Source: Carettochelys insculpta (taxonomy: Eukaryota; Chordata; Testudines; Carettochelyidae). Taken from it: DNA of 64,000 nucleotides. Every line of letters begins with the position of its first letter. Position 1 is the stretch's first letter. The position numbers and the translations under genes are program-made. Of this stretch, positions 1 through 11,106 are shown one piece after another. The stretch is taken from assembly GCF_033958435.1 (NCBI RefSeq), contig NC_134138.1, positions 267,879,798 through 267,943,797 on the forward strand, written 5' to 3'. Under the pieces are notes generated by a model, which was not told the DNA's origin, searched no databases, and saw only the letters and a list, made by a program, of their open reading frames with translations.

Positions 1-61
1 GGCCAAGGGCAGTCAGCACAGCACGAGGCCTACTTCCCTCCAAAACCCCCACAGACATCAA

Positions 62-682
62 GGCTACGTCTACACGTGCAGCCAACTAGTCTATTTCGAT
101 GAATAACGTCTACACATCCTCCAGGGCCGGCAACGTCGATGTTCAACTTCGACGTTGCTCAGCCCAACATCGAAATAGACGCAGCGAGGGAACGTCTACA
201 CGTCAAAGTAGCACACATTGAAATAGGGATGCCAGGCACAGCTGCAGACGGGGTCACAGGGCGGACTCAACAGCCAGCCGCTCCCTTAAAGGGCCCCTCC
301 CAGACACAGTTGCACTAAACAACACAAGATACACAGAGCTGACAACTGGTTGCAGACCCTGTGCCTGCAGCATAGATCCCCAGCTGCCACAGAAGCAGCC
401 AGAAGCCCTGGGCTAAGGGCTGCTGCCCACGGTGACCATAGAGCCCCGCAGGGGCTGGAGAGAGAGCATCTCTCAACCCCACAGCTGATGGCCGCCATGG
501 AGGACCCAGCAATTTCGACGTTGCGGGACGCGGATCGTCTACACGTGTCCTACTTCGACGTTGAACGTCGAAGTAGGGCGCTATTCCTATCTCCTCATGA
601 GGTTAGCGACTTCGACGTCTCGCCGCCTAACGTCGAAGTTGGTGCCGCTACTTCGAAGTAGCGTGCACGTGTAGACGCAGCT
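62..682. mobile_element. Non-autonomous inverted-repeat DNA transposon (family A, copy 1)
   Basis: The ends are inverted repeats: GGCTACGTCTACACGTGCA on the left, and a right end whose reverse complement begins AGCTGCGTCTACACGTGCA. A 3-bp duplication CAA flanks it (59-61 and 683-685). There is no credible transposase ORF. The interior is rich in CpG and in TTCGAC/TTCGAA palindromes, and repeats the GTCTACAC motif near 108, 193 and 536. A second copy lies at 59991-60672. The 3-bp target duplication would suit a PIF/Harbinger-type MITE, but that assignment is inference. Confidence 0.8.
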
Positions 683-2110
683 CAATAGAGCCAGAATTTC
701 ACCTGATGAGACATCTTCTGCTAGGCAGCAAGAGTAAGGTGACAGAATCAGTCTCTATGGAATATGTATTGCTTCATTAAATATGATCTATTTTTTGCAG
801 TCAGCTTCTGTTAATCTCAGCACAGAGCCAAGCCGGAGGTCAGCCTAAATGATGTTAAAGACTTCCTAAGATTTGTTCTATGGATGCTACTTCTGAAACA
901 AGCAGCATGAAGCACCCAGCTCAAAGACAGAGTTATAGCCACCAATAGACCTGAGGGGCTTAGACCACAATAAGCATGATGTTGTCTGCCCCACCTTATA
1001 TTCGTTCATGTTGCTGAAAAAAGGCATGTATTGCTGGGCACCCGCTAATCCTGGTACTTAGGGAAGTTTATCCCACCTGCTCCTCACTCTGATTGGCCAT
1101 GGACAGTTTTATGTATAAAAATTTCCCCTGCCAAGCGGATGACATAACTCAAAAGGAAAGGAAGCTGGTTTCACATGTCAGCTCTAGCACTGGTATAAGC
1201 CTCCTGGAATCAGGAAAGATACAGAGAAAGTAGTCTCATCACTCTTCTATCAATATTTATTTGCCAGTACTTTCGTTTCCTGTGCTTTCAATGGTGTGCT
1301 TAAGAAAAAAATAGCTTCAAAATCTTGTGTCTGGATTAACCACTTTAAGTGCCTACTCTAGACAGCCGCAGGGATTGCCCGGCCCATGCTAAATGTTTTA
1401 TAGGCAGGCAGGCTTCTTGTCATCTATATGGCTCAGCAGGACTAGCAACATGTGTCCAAACTGTCCCTTTATACAATATAGGCACTTTTTTCCAGAGCAG
1501 CAGGAAGAATGAATTATGCACAGCTGAAACAGTGGCAATGAACTCTGAAAACAACCTTGCCCATTTAATAAATGTTTAAACTTCTTGCTAAACTGCTTCT
1601 GACAAGATAAACAGTAGAATTTGTAAATCAGATTTAGAGTCTGGTGATAATTAATGTTTAGCTAGAAAATATTCATTGTATACTGGTTAATTAAATACAG
1701 ATTCTTTTAGTGATTGCAATGGATTTAAAATCCAATATTGAAAAAGGATAGTGTCATGTTTTATAGATGATAAATTCCATTTCTTATTTACTTATGTCCC
1801 CATAGAGTCAAAGGTGAGCCCTGCCCCAAAAAGTTTATAGTTTTTATAGGCAAGACAGAGGAAAAGGAATGTGCAACATACAAAGTGACTTAATTTTAAA
1901 CTGGCACATTATAAACAGGAAATATCCAAACGATTTGAAGGATGAATTAACAAATCAAACAAGATCCTCAAACACACAGTGGCACATTATGGAGGTGCTG
2001 TTCTATATTCCACAACTGCACAAATGTGCAACCTTAATGAACACCTAGCACTATTTACAACATAAACCACTGCCACTCGCTCCCTGGGCTACAGGCAGCA
2101 CAATCCCACC
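683..2110. other. Intron 21 sequence, no gene seen
   Basis: AT-rich intronic DNA of SCN5A. The stretch at about 1010-1250 has a TATA-like ATGTATAAAA and could be part of an old dispersed repeat, but I found no paired ends or coding remnant to support that. I see no exon or RNA gene. Confidence 0.5.
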
Positions 2111-2294
2111 CAGGCTTGCCAACATTGAGTGAAACTATTCCAAGAGATCCCCTCCTCCCCCCACTGCCCAACATGACGAGTTCATTTTCTTAAAACATTG
2201 TATTAAAATCTCCAGGATTGCTTTCAATAATGATGGGGAGATTAATGACAACTCTGGGAGACTCCAAGCCAATGCTGGATGGCTGGCAACCCTA
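2111..2294. mobile_element. Short hAT-type non-autonomous element
   Basis: The left end reads CAGGCTTGCCAAC and the reverse complement of the right end reads TAGGGTTGCCAGC. These are imperfect short inverted repeats of the hAT type. The flanks ATCCCACC (2103-2110) and ATCCCATC (2295-2302) match at 7 of 8 positions, as expected for an aged hAT 8-bp target duplication. At 184 bp it has no coding capacity. Confidence 0.6.
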
Positions 2295-3017
2295 ATCCCA
2301 TCCCCCAGTCTAATTTTCTGAGCCTCCCAGGCACCTGCCCAAGTTTTGCAGCACCAGAGCCAGAAAGGGGGCAGGTGTCATGGAGGAGGGCCCTGCTTAC
2401 ATTCTTGCTTCCTGGAAGGTGGAGTTAGTTTCTTCTGTCTAGGAAGAGGCGCTGGCTCCTGAGTGACTCTTCCTAGGGCGGTTCACCAGGATTGGGTGAG
2501 AGTCCTGGAGGAATGGGAGAGGGGATACAGAGTGGACTGGGAGGGGAAGGGGCGTTCTAAAAGATGGGGGAGATCTTGAGGTGATGGGTCATCAGGGAAT
2601 GTGGGAGATCCTGAAGCTGCATGTTTGGCAGGGCCAGGGAGGAGGCTGGATGGGGAGTTACTGTGGGTGGGACAGGACAGCACCTGAGCACAGATCAAGT
2701 GACGGGCTCTTCCAAATCCCCAGGCTAATAGGCAGAAGCTAATAGGCCTTCCCAACTATAATTCTTCCCCCCGGCACACATGCATGATGCTACAGTGGAA
2801 TATCTGCCTACCAATGTTTAGTTCCCTTTCTATGTACACAGACAACTGGATATTTTTAGTAACACACACACAGAAATGTCCTTTGGGTCATGAAACCCAC
2901 CTGCTGCCCAGTGACCTGAATGGGAAATGTTATAGAATGATGTCTCATTCAGCTCACAGAACCCAACTGGCAGATCTGTATGCATTCGGACAGAGGACCA
3001 CATCTCTGTTTTATAAG

Positions 3018-3235
3018 CTGATACGAGTAAGGGGATTTTGACATTTGCAGGTTCCTTTCAAAAAGGACCCCCATGCAGATGAGCTGCGCACAAGCAAAAC
3101 GTGGCACTTTCAAAGTGCCATGGCTGGCAGCATGCTAATGAGGCGCTGCATATTCATTTCAGCGCCTCATCAGTATTCTTCGATTTGGCCATTAGCATGG
3201 CCATTTTGAAGTTTTTCCTAAGTGTAGATGTAGCC
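3018..3235 (+). mobile_element. Single arm of the palindromic element
   Basis: This matches, with many substitutions, the right half of the 436-bp palindromes at 9807 and 25056. It runs from just beyond their centre of symmetry (ACGAGTAAGGGG) through the TTCAAAAAGGA, GCTAATGAGGCGC and GGCCATTAGCATGGCC segments to the terminal AGTGTAGATGTAGCC. Its length of about 218 bp equals one arm. The left arm is missing. Many CpG positions have decayed to TG/CA, so it is older than the two palindromes. Confidence 0.6.
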
Positions 3236-5742
3236 AATGAGCGTTAATTACATTATACTTCATTTTTTTTAAAAAAGGCATCAGCCTACCTTCAGCTTCT
3301 GAAGTACAAGTCATACCCCTTAGACATTTAGCCCCTTGACTGCAAGATACAAACCAGATAATTAGATACCTGAGTGCTTTCAATTACGGGCCCAAATGGG
3401 GAGGAGTTGTCTTGTGGTTACAGGGCATTAGATGAGAACTCTGGCATGGGTTCTGCTGCAGATTTCCTTGGACAAGTTGCACTCTCTCTGTGCTTCTCAA
3501 TAACATGCTTAAGTGGTAGGCTCTGTGGGACAGTTACTTTTTGAAAAGAATTTGTACAGAACCTTGCATGACAGGGCCATGGTCCACTACTGCAACATAA
3601 ATAAATGATTTCCCGAAAAGACAGGCTGTTGCAAAGAGAAATTCATGAACAATTGCAAGGTATGTTTTGGGCCAAGCAAGTACCTAGATAGAATTTTTGG
3701 TCCACAGTTAATTGTGAAGTCAGAGACCACATCTCAAAGTCAGATCAGAAATATTTTAAATGAAACAATTTAGTAAATTAGGACTATAGATACTATTACT
3801 TTTGTTGTCTTTATTTTTCCCCATAATATACAAACCAAGGCCAGGATCTTTCTTATTAATATTCCATGGTCTCAGTTGTTTCACTATGTATCATTTGTGC
3901 ACTTGTCAAGGGAATGTTTCCTTTTAAGAGGACAGCATTGTTGTAAATAGCATATGCCACTCCTTTTGACTAAGATGCTTTTAAATAAATCATTTCTGCA
4001 CTCTAATTGCTTCCTGCCGTTTTCCTGAAGACACTTGTTGCATCTATCTGTTCTCTTTTTCTCTGTTGCCTCTGTTACACCTGTTCATGCTACTCTAACA
4101 GCTCCAGTGAATTCCCAAGGCAGATGGCTGGGAATCAAAAGTTTAAGCTCAGCTAATTTCTGAGGGCAAGTCTAATGATCTTTCACAGTGAGATCACACA
4201 CAGCTAGAAAGGGAAGAGCTCAGCTAGCTTATCAATTTGCAGGTTTCTCAGATGAACATTTTCAAATATGTTGCCAACCTGCCTAAGTCCACACTTTGAC
4301 TTTCAGACCCATCCTGTTACCACAAACAACCGACTCCACATGGGGAGAGGATGAGGACGAGGCAATTTCCAGAAACACGTGGCACCTAATGATCTGCCAA
4401 ACCATGACACATAAGGTCAAATACTCCCTTTGATTACATCTCTGAAATTCCTGTGATTTTAACTGTATTTGACACCCATATAATGGGGATAGCAGCTGAC
4501 TTAGAAAGACTGTCAAATATGGGGGGAGGGGCAAGGGAGGCAGTTGCCTTGGGGCCCAGCAATTCAAATAGATCCAGGCCTCTAGGATGTGACTACTGTG
4601 GTAGTGGCTGATCCCCCCATGGCCTACAAATCACAGTCAAAATAATAGGTTGGGCTGAAAGGCTCAAAGGCGGAGGCTAGTTCCTGGCCTGCTCCATCTA
4701 CTGGAGGCCCCGCCCCTTCTGGGAGCATGGAGCCCTCCCCACCTTGCCCAGTGGCGCGGCAAGTCTCTGGCCCCCCTGGATATCACACCTGGACACTGCT
4801 TACAGCTAAAGAACATTCTCCCTTGTCTTTATAGTCAGTACAGTAACAGGCTTAATGTCCAAAGGGAAACTTAACTTTCAAAAACAAAGACTTTTTTCCC
4901 CAAGATAAACCTGCAGAAAAATGGACTAACTAATTTCCTGGCCATCTTATTGACACTGAGGCTGCTGCCAGGAGTAGGAAGAGGTATTCATTATTATTAT
5001 TGCCCATTAGAGTGCCAGAAGTCTGCAGAGTGGTTGCTGAAAAAATACAATCACTTATCTGGGGGATTTACAATCTGGGGGCTCAAACCTACAAGATGCC
5101 AAGGACGGTGAATTTCCATTGAAGTCAGAGGAAGTTGAGGGCCCTAGGCACCACTGAGGCAGGATCCTGATTTATGTTACACATAACATGATGCAAGAAT
5201 AGAGAAGAGCTTACCAAAAGGAGGAAGTTTTCACAAGACAAGACTCAGAAGTTGTAAGCTTTCTAAATCTATGTATTGTGTTAGTTTCCATCTTTTTTTA
5301 ATTTAGAATTTTAAGCTTGATGTAGGAAACATAAGCTTCTCATGTAGAAATGTACTACATTTTAAATAATGTATTGCTAGGCAGGTCGCTGGAATTCTGA
5401 GTTAAGATGAAGATTCTACATTGTATGCCAGTTCTGAGGTTGAATCTGTTTACCACTGAATGTTCCCAAAATGTGTCTGCATCTGTATAATCAGGTGCAC
5501 TCTATGCAATATTTTATTACTCTCATATAAACCTTGCAGAACGCTCTGTTTCTGCATGGAAAATATGAGAATACCCATTTTACCCATCTGCCAAGAGCTG
5601 CATCTCAAGAGTCATAATACAGAACAAACAAGGATGGGATATTAACTTTACTGTATCTTTCGACCCTCTCATTTGCTTTCTCTAGTGCAAAACACTTGTA
5701 TGATTGCTGATCCTTTGGCCACTCTTGCACAATGAGCTAGCA
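3236..5742. other. Intron 21 sequence with possible SINE and repeat remnants
   Basis: Mostly unique AT-rich intron. About 3416-3620 has a degenerate tRNA-SINE/MIR look (GTGGTTACAGGGCATTAGA, then a pyrimidine-rich CTCTCTCTGTGCTTC stretch). A GC-rich patch at about 4540-4790 resembles the interior of old hAT elements but has no recognisable ends. Near 4990-5100 a TTATTATTATT stretch precedes MIR/L2-like text. No gene is supported. Confidence 0.4.
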
Positions 5743-6676
5743 CAGGGGTGTTCATCTCATGGCCCAAAGGCTTTTATCTGGCACACTGAGCTGGAAGCAG
5801 CACCATATTTAATAGGTGGCTGGGCAGCTCCGAGCTGCATATGGCTCTTTAAAGAGCCGCTTGTGGCTCCCACTGCTGCTGCCACTCTCTCCTCCAGCTC
5901 CCAGCACTCTGATGCGAGGCACGTGGTGGCGGAGCCAGCAAGGGCTGCTGTGGAGAATGTAGGCTCTGTCCTTCATGGGGCTTTGTCCTGGCATGGCCCC
6001 TGTAATGAACAGTCCTGGTGTGCGCTCGTTTGCTTGCTCCCCAACTGGCATGACCGTGGAGCAGCTGCATTAAAGGTGTCATGCTGCTAAGTGTGCTGCT
6101 GAATGGCATTGTGCAGGCTGTCTACTATGGCCAGGCCAGCATCACTGAGGAGCTGCTGCGGGGCCAGCTCTACCATGCCCCAATGTGGTACCACAGGAAT
6201 ACTGTGCCCTGCTTGCCCAGATAAGCAGAGTCCTGAAGGCAGTGGCACCTGGACAGACAGATGATGGATGGACTGGCTGGGCTGGAGAGGGTGTTGGGAG
6301 ACACATATGGACAGGGCTCGGCTGGAGTGCTGGGGGAGGGGTGTGTGGACGGACAGATAGACTGACTGGGCTGGAGTGGGAGTGGGGAGTTTTCGGGACA
6401 GACAGCCTGAGCTGGAGAGGCGGTGTGGGGGGTGTTGAGACAGACATATGGAGAAGCTGGACTAGAGGGGTGCATGGGGGGATTGGGTCTAAGGCTAGAG
6501 GTGGTTTGGGGCTGCGAGGGGTTTACACCTGGGGATGGCGGCTGGTGGTGGTGGTTTGGGGCTGCGGGAGTTTAAGACTGGGAGTGGTGGTGGTTTGGGG
6601 CTATTTTGTGTCCAGCCCCCCGGAACAAGTAGAAATTGCTGTGTGACCTCTGATGTATAAAGATTGGACACCCCTG
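5743..6676. mobile_element. hAT-type non-autonomous element, 934 bp
   Basis: The left end is CAGGGGTGTTCATCTC and the right end reads TTGGACACCCCTG, a CAGGGGTGTCCAA-type hAT/Charlie terminus. The flanks AGCTAGCA (5735-5742) and GGCTAGCA (6677-6684) agree at 7 of 8 bases, the hAT target-site signature. ORFs inside are short and repeat-derived, with no transposase motif. The interior contains a G-rich minisatellite. Confidence 0.85.
6250..6603 (+). repeat. G-rich minisatellite inside the hAT element
   Basis: Degenerate units built on GACAGACAGAT plus GGGCTGGAG recur between about 6250 and 6470. They are followed by three copies of GTGGTTTGGGGCT starting at 6501, 6551 and 6590. The plus strand is strongly G-biased with many GGG/GGGG runs, so a G-quadruplex is possible. 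Confidence 0.65.
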
Positions 6677-6684
6677 GGCTAGCA

Positions 6685-7493
6685 CAAGTCTATGTATTCC
6701 ATAAGTACAGCAGACAAATTTTGTGCCACACCCTGTGTGATACATTTCACCAGGGAAAAAGACACTGATTTCCTCACCAGGCTGTTCCTTGGCAGCAGGA
6801 CGGGTCTGGGGGATGAAAAACCTATTGATCCCTCCCCACAGGAGGGAGTGGGAGTCTGGAGAGCCAGTGGAGAGTAGCTGTTGAGCAATGCTGGATTAAC
6901 TAAGGTGCGGTGTTGCAGTTGCTCCAGGGCCCTGGGTTCAATGGGGGCCCTGAGCTCACAGTGTCCAGCAGGGGAAGGGCTGTGTGCCACAGAGCTAGCT
7001 GGTGGCAGGGCACAGCAACACTCTGGAAGAGATGGGCTTTGTGCATCAAGGTCCCAGGTCCAAGGTCCCTTTGCTGTTGGGGGATTCAGGAGCCAGATGT
7101 GGAGGAGGAAGTCTGGGGGTTGTTCAAGAAGAGGGCAGAAGACATGACAGGAAAGCCTGAGGCAGCCAGAGATGGACTGTGGCAGATTTGGATACAGTGT
7201 AAGGCCTGGAGCAGGCTCTCATATTCTGTCCTCAATTCTACTGCTATAGCTTGTTCCCTGCAGTTCACATCCTTGTTCCTGGTCACTGCTGACTATCCTT
7301 GCTCACCTCAGTCTATCCCTGCTCCCTTCTGTTCCTGTACCTACCTCCATCCTATCCCTATCCCCTTCCTGCATTTACTCCCCTGCCTTGTCTCTGTACC
7401 TCCCAGGCAGGAGTCACTTGTCCAGCCCTCTGCCACCAGTTTCATGCTGACTGGGCACCAGCAAGATGAACTTTGAGAGCAGTGCAAGTGCTC
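6685..7493. other. Intron 21 sequence, GC-rich repeat-like patch
   Basis: GC-richer than its surroundings, with repeat-like text such as GCAATGCTGGATTAACTAAGG from 6889. The ORFs here are low-complexity and have no recognisable homology. I found no paired termini, so only an unassigned old repeat is suggested. Confidence 0.35.
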
Positions 7494-7782
7494 AGGGCCT
7501 GTCTATACTTACCAGAAGATCCACATACTTCAGTCGATGTTCTGGAGTTCGATTTTGCACATCTGGTGAAAATGCAGGAAAATCGATGTCTCTGGGCTCG
7601 GCTATCAATCCCTGCACTCCATTGTATCCACTGAGTAAGTAACGTCAACATGAGATTCAGAAGGCTCAGACTACATTAGGGAAATAAGTCGATTCTGACA
7701 TGACGATTCTAGCTATGCAAATGCCATAGCTAGAACTGCTTATCTGAAATCAACTTATTTCCTTAGTATAGAAACTTACCCT
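7494..7782. mobile_element. Old inverted-repeat MITE (family B)
   Basis: The left end AGGGCCTGTCTATACTTACC pairs with a right end whose complement begins AGGGTAAGTTTCTATACT. Internal text GATCCACATACTTCAGTCGA and AAATCAACTTATTTCC has the GATC/CGA-rich look of a family also seen at 54023-54320. The target duplication is unclear (CTC against CAC). Confidence 0.5.
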
Positions 7783-7895
7783 CACTGTCACCACCTCTAA
7801 TGGCTAGAGGAATAACTGGATCGTAACACTGTTTGGTCCCTGTGAGATGCCTCGTATTCGAGGTCAGGCTCGCAAATGCATGAGTGCCATGCCCA

Positions 7896-8244
7896 CACTC
7901 CGTCTACATTAGCAACCCCCTTTCGAAAGGGGAATGCTAATGAGACACATCGGGATATGCTAATGAGCCACTGCAATGAATATGCAGCACCTCATTTGCA
8001 TAATAGAGGCTGCAGCACTTTGAAAGTTATAGGAATAAGGGAATTTCGATGTCTGCGATGTCCTTTTGAAAAGGACCCCGTGAAGACAAGCCACACAAGG
8101 TCGAAAGCAGCACTTTCAAAGTGCCGCGGCCACCATTATATTAATAAGGCACTGCATATTTATTGTAGCACCTCATTTGCATATCCCGATGTGTCTCATT
8201 ATCACCCCCCTTTTGAAAGGGGGGGCACTAGTGTAGACATAGCC
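7896..8244. mobile_element. Inverted-repeat MITE with long arms, related ends
   Basis: The terminal arms of about 70 bp pair with each other. Each holds a CCCCCTTTCGAAAGGGG-type palindrome followed by GAGACACATCGGGATATGC or its complement. The right end GTGTAGACATAGCC matches the terminus of families A and the 436-bp palindrome. The flanking 3-bp duplication is CCA (7893-7895 and 8245-8247). The interior shares AGTGCCGCGG and CCTTTTGAAAAGGACCCC blocks with the other members. No ORF of note. Confidence 0.75.
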
Positions 8245-9114
8245 CCAATGTATTAAACCTGTCAGTCCTACTTCAGTCCCACATCAGTTATGAAAATAGG
8301 TTCTAAATGCTGTGCATATCTCATGATGGCCCTTTGCTTCCTGGTGAATTTAACTAGTATAAGGAACTTTCATTATGATGAATGATGATCCCACAAATTG
8401 GTCAGATGCAAGATTAGATGTTACTGCAGTCAAATGGCAGGAAGGCCTCATGTCTCTGTTATGGGCATGTACTTTTAAATAAGGAATGCTTAAAAGGAAT
8501 GCTAAAAACATTAGTTCCTACAATTCACTATCATTGGTAGTGGCTGGGTAAGTCTATGCAGAATTGTGCTTTTTGCTACTAATTATTCTTCTATCCACCC
8601 AACCCAATCAGTGTTTTGTTCACCTGCAAACACAGTGTCTGAGACCTAGTTGGTGCCTTCACTAGTACAAGAAATGTGTTCAGAACCCGGTTAATTAACA
8701 TGTCAAAACTAACAAAACAGGAGAGAAGGCAGCTGGCTGTTTTAACTTGAGTTGGCAAACTGAAGGAGAATCTAGGCTTCTCAATTTGCTAACATATGTT
8801 GAAACTGCCATTACCTTGTCTTCATGAAGGTTTTATCTTGTTAGTTACATATTTGCTCATCCACCGTTTTTCACACAGAAGAATAGGTTGTAAAATCTCC
8901 TGAGTGGAAACTTTCTTCCTTAGTTTCCTTTGAGCTTTCAGTCCCAGAAAGATACCTGATGGGCAGCTTTACAGAATCACATGACAGCATTTGCTTTGTG
9001 GCATTAGAGTAGAAGTAGATAAAATTCTAGTTTTGCTCTGAAGTAATTTTTGTTATATCCTGTAGATTTTTAATAAGTATTTCACTCTGACTCCGCATCA
9101 CACTGTTCTTGCAA
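8245..9114. other. Intron 21 sequence, nothing recognised
   Basis: AT-rich intronic DNA with no exon, repeat termini or coding remnant that I can see. Confidence 0.5.
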
Positions 9115-9205
9115 CGAAGGGTCCTGTGGCACCTTATAGACTAACAGAAAAGTTTTGAGCATGAGCTTTTGTGAGCACAGACTCACTTCATCAAATGCTG
9201 GTCTT
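9115..9205 (+). mobile_element. Fragment of the foldback repeat (family C)
   Basis: Contains GTCCTGTGGCACCTTATAG, ACTAACAG, GAGCATGAGCTTTTGTGAGC and CACTTCATCAAATGCT in the order seen in the full copy at 18518-18712. Only the first arm is present. Confidence 0.65.
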
Positions 9206-9806
9206 GTTCTTGTGCACTTTTCATAACAAAGGGATGATGAAATTCAACACGATTTTGAGATGTTTTCCAAACAATACAAACAGGGTTTCACCCGCTGTTA
9301 GGGAACAACTGATTACTACAGATTGTGCAATTACTGGTAAAGCAAACAGAAATCACCTCACTAATCAACAGGGAATACAAATGTAGCAAATTAGTAATCA
9401 GAAGACATCAATATTTACTTCAGACAAGTTTTTAATTATTACTTAAAAGCAATCACGCACAAGGGCACATTTCAATTCAGCTCCTGATCTGGGGATAGCT
9501 GAGAAGCAAGATTTGATAGTTTCAGACTGCTAATCTCAGAACCACGGATTGCCAGATTTTTAGTGCACACAGCAGTAAAGAATTTCATCTAAATTTAAAG
9601 TAGAGAACTGAGACCATTTCCAAGAAACTACTTGGGAAATTAATGCTCTGTGTCTGATATTAGCACTCTATAGAAAATGATGCTGAACTTAATGACTGAA
9701 CACCTGTGAACAGGTCTCAAACTAATACACAAGAAGTTGTCCTCCAAAAGAATACAAGTGTCTATGTACAAGCCAGTCAGACCACAGACAATGACAACAG
9801 CACACT

Positions 9807-10242
9807 TCCCGTGTCTACACGTGCCCCAAACTTCGAAATGGCCATGCAAATGGCCATTTCGAAGTTTACTAATGAAGCGCTGAAATGCATATTCAGCGCT
9901 TCGTTAGCATGCGGGCGGCAGCGGCGCTTCGAAATTGACGCGCCTTGCCGCCGCGCGGCGCGTCCAGACGGGGCTCCTTTTCGAAAGGGCCCCGCCTACT
10001 TCGAAGTCCCCTTATTCCCATGAGCTCATGGGAATTAGGGGACTTCGAAGTAGGTGGCGTCCTTTCGAAAAGGAGCCCCGTCTGGACGCGCCGCGCGGCA
10101 GCAAGGCGCATCAATTTCGAAGCGCCGCTGCCGCCCGCATGCTAATGAAGCGCTGCATATGCATTTCAGCGCTTCATTAGTAAACTTCGAAATGGCCATT
10201 TGCATGGCCATTTCGAAGTTTGGGGCACGTGTAGACGTAGCC
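9807..10242. mobile_element. 436-bp palindromic element, copy 1
   Basis: The whole element is one near-perfect palindrome with arms of 218 bp, centred between 10024 and 10025 in CCCATGAGCTCATGGG. Compared by eye, the arms differ at roughly eight positions and have no net indel. Each arm contains smaller hairpins: GGCCATGCAAATGGCC, a GAAGCGCTGAAATGCAT pair and several TTCGAA sites. The right end GTGTAGACGTAGCC matches the family terminus. The left end is eroded before GTGTCTACACG. The flanking 3-bp duplication is ACT (9804-9806 and 10243-10245). The many small overlapping ORFs are by-products of the palindrome, not genes. Confidence 0.85.
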
Positions 10243-10984
10243 ACTATGTTACACCTCCATTGACAAAAAAGTGGGATAATCCTCCTGATATAATTTGATG
10301 ACTAGGAGATTTATTAAATCATTGTTTCACTTCCACAAGAGCAACTACAAAATCCCAATTAGTAGATCCTGTCTGAGTCGCTGATGGCCTGAATAATTAG
10401 CATCTGGCAACAGAGTCAAGTCTCTTTCTCACTGTAGGGTTTTTCAAGCTATTCTATAGTTCACTCCAGTTCTGAGCAGTATCTGCTGCTATGGCAGGCA
10501 AATAGAGCGTCTAGGAAAGTGGAAGTGGGACAAACACAATCTTTTCTGCTAGAGTTTCAGGCGGTCACACTTGTGCAGATCCCACCCAGAAGGAGAAGGG
10601 AGGATGTGGGGGTCAAGACCTGTGACTTAGATCTCTTTCCTTCTAGCCTGATGTATACCAGGTAGGAAATGTTGGGAAGCTATGACTGTCAATACCTCCA
10701 CAAAAAAAGAACACAATGCCAGTTTCTCTTGAGAAGATAATGCTTGGTTACTTAAATCAAGAAGACAGATACAGAGTTGTACTCATAGGCTATGGTTACA
10801 CTGACCCAAACCGCCCCCAGTAGTATGCAAATGAGCAGTCTTGAAAAGGCAAATGGATGCTCATTTGCATATTTGCTCTCCAGCACAAAAAATACTGTGT
10901 AAACATGGTTCTGCCGGTGAAACCTTCCCTTTGTCAGCAGTCACAAGAGACACATTTGCCAGTTTACTTTCATCAGAATTTCCA
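10243..10984. other. Intron 21 sequence with a small inverted repeat
   Basis: Unique AT-rich DNA. At 10789-10910 GGCTATGGTTACACTGACC and a pair of ATGCAAATGAGC / GCTCATTTGCAT arms suggest an eroded member of the GGCTATGTCTACAC-ended families, but the right end is not clear. Confidence 0.35.
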
Positions 10985-11106
10985 GATCTAAAGAGGTGCC
11001 TTGTCCCATGAAAGCTCATCATCTAATAAATTATTTTGTTAGTCTTTAAAGTGCTACATGACTGCTGGTTTGTTTTGTGAGGATACGGACTAACACAGCT
11101 ACCTCT
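10985..11106 (-). mobile_element. Fragment of foldback repeat (family C), reversed
   Basis: The reverse complement reads GAGAGGTAGCTGTGTTAGTC, GTAGCACTTTAAAGACTAACA, then GATGAGCTTTCATGGGACAAG. That is the head and first arm of the repeat at 18518-18712, in opposite orientation and diverged. Confidence 0.6.

Noticed and set aside
350..661. 103-codon plus-strand ORF, and a 121-codon partner at 60286-60651
   Set aside because: Both lie inside the two family A transposon copies, and their similarity reflects the repeat. Composition is CpG-driven and no protein family is recognised.
1010..1260. Possible solitary LTR with a TATA-like box
   Set aside because: No TG...CA ends, target duplication or polyadenylation signal that I could pair. 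Not supported.
9893..10263. Cluster of overlapping ORFs of 60-105 codons on both strands, repeated near 25030-25527
   Set aside because: They are mirror images of each other and arise from the palindromic element and its TTCGAA sites. There is no start context, domain or splice evidence.
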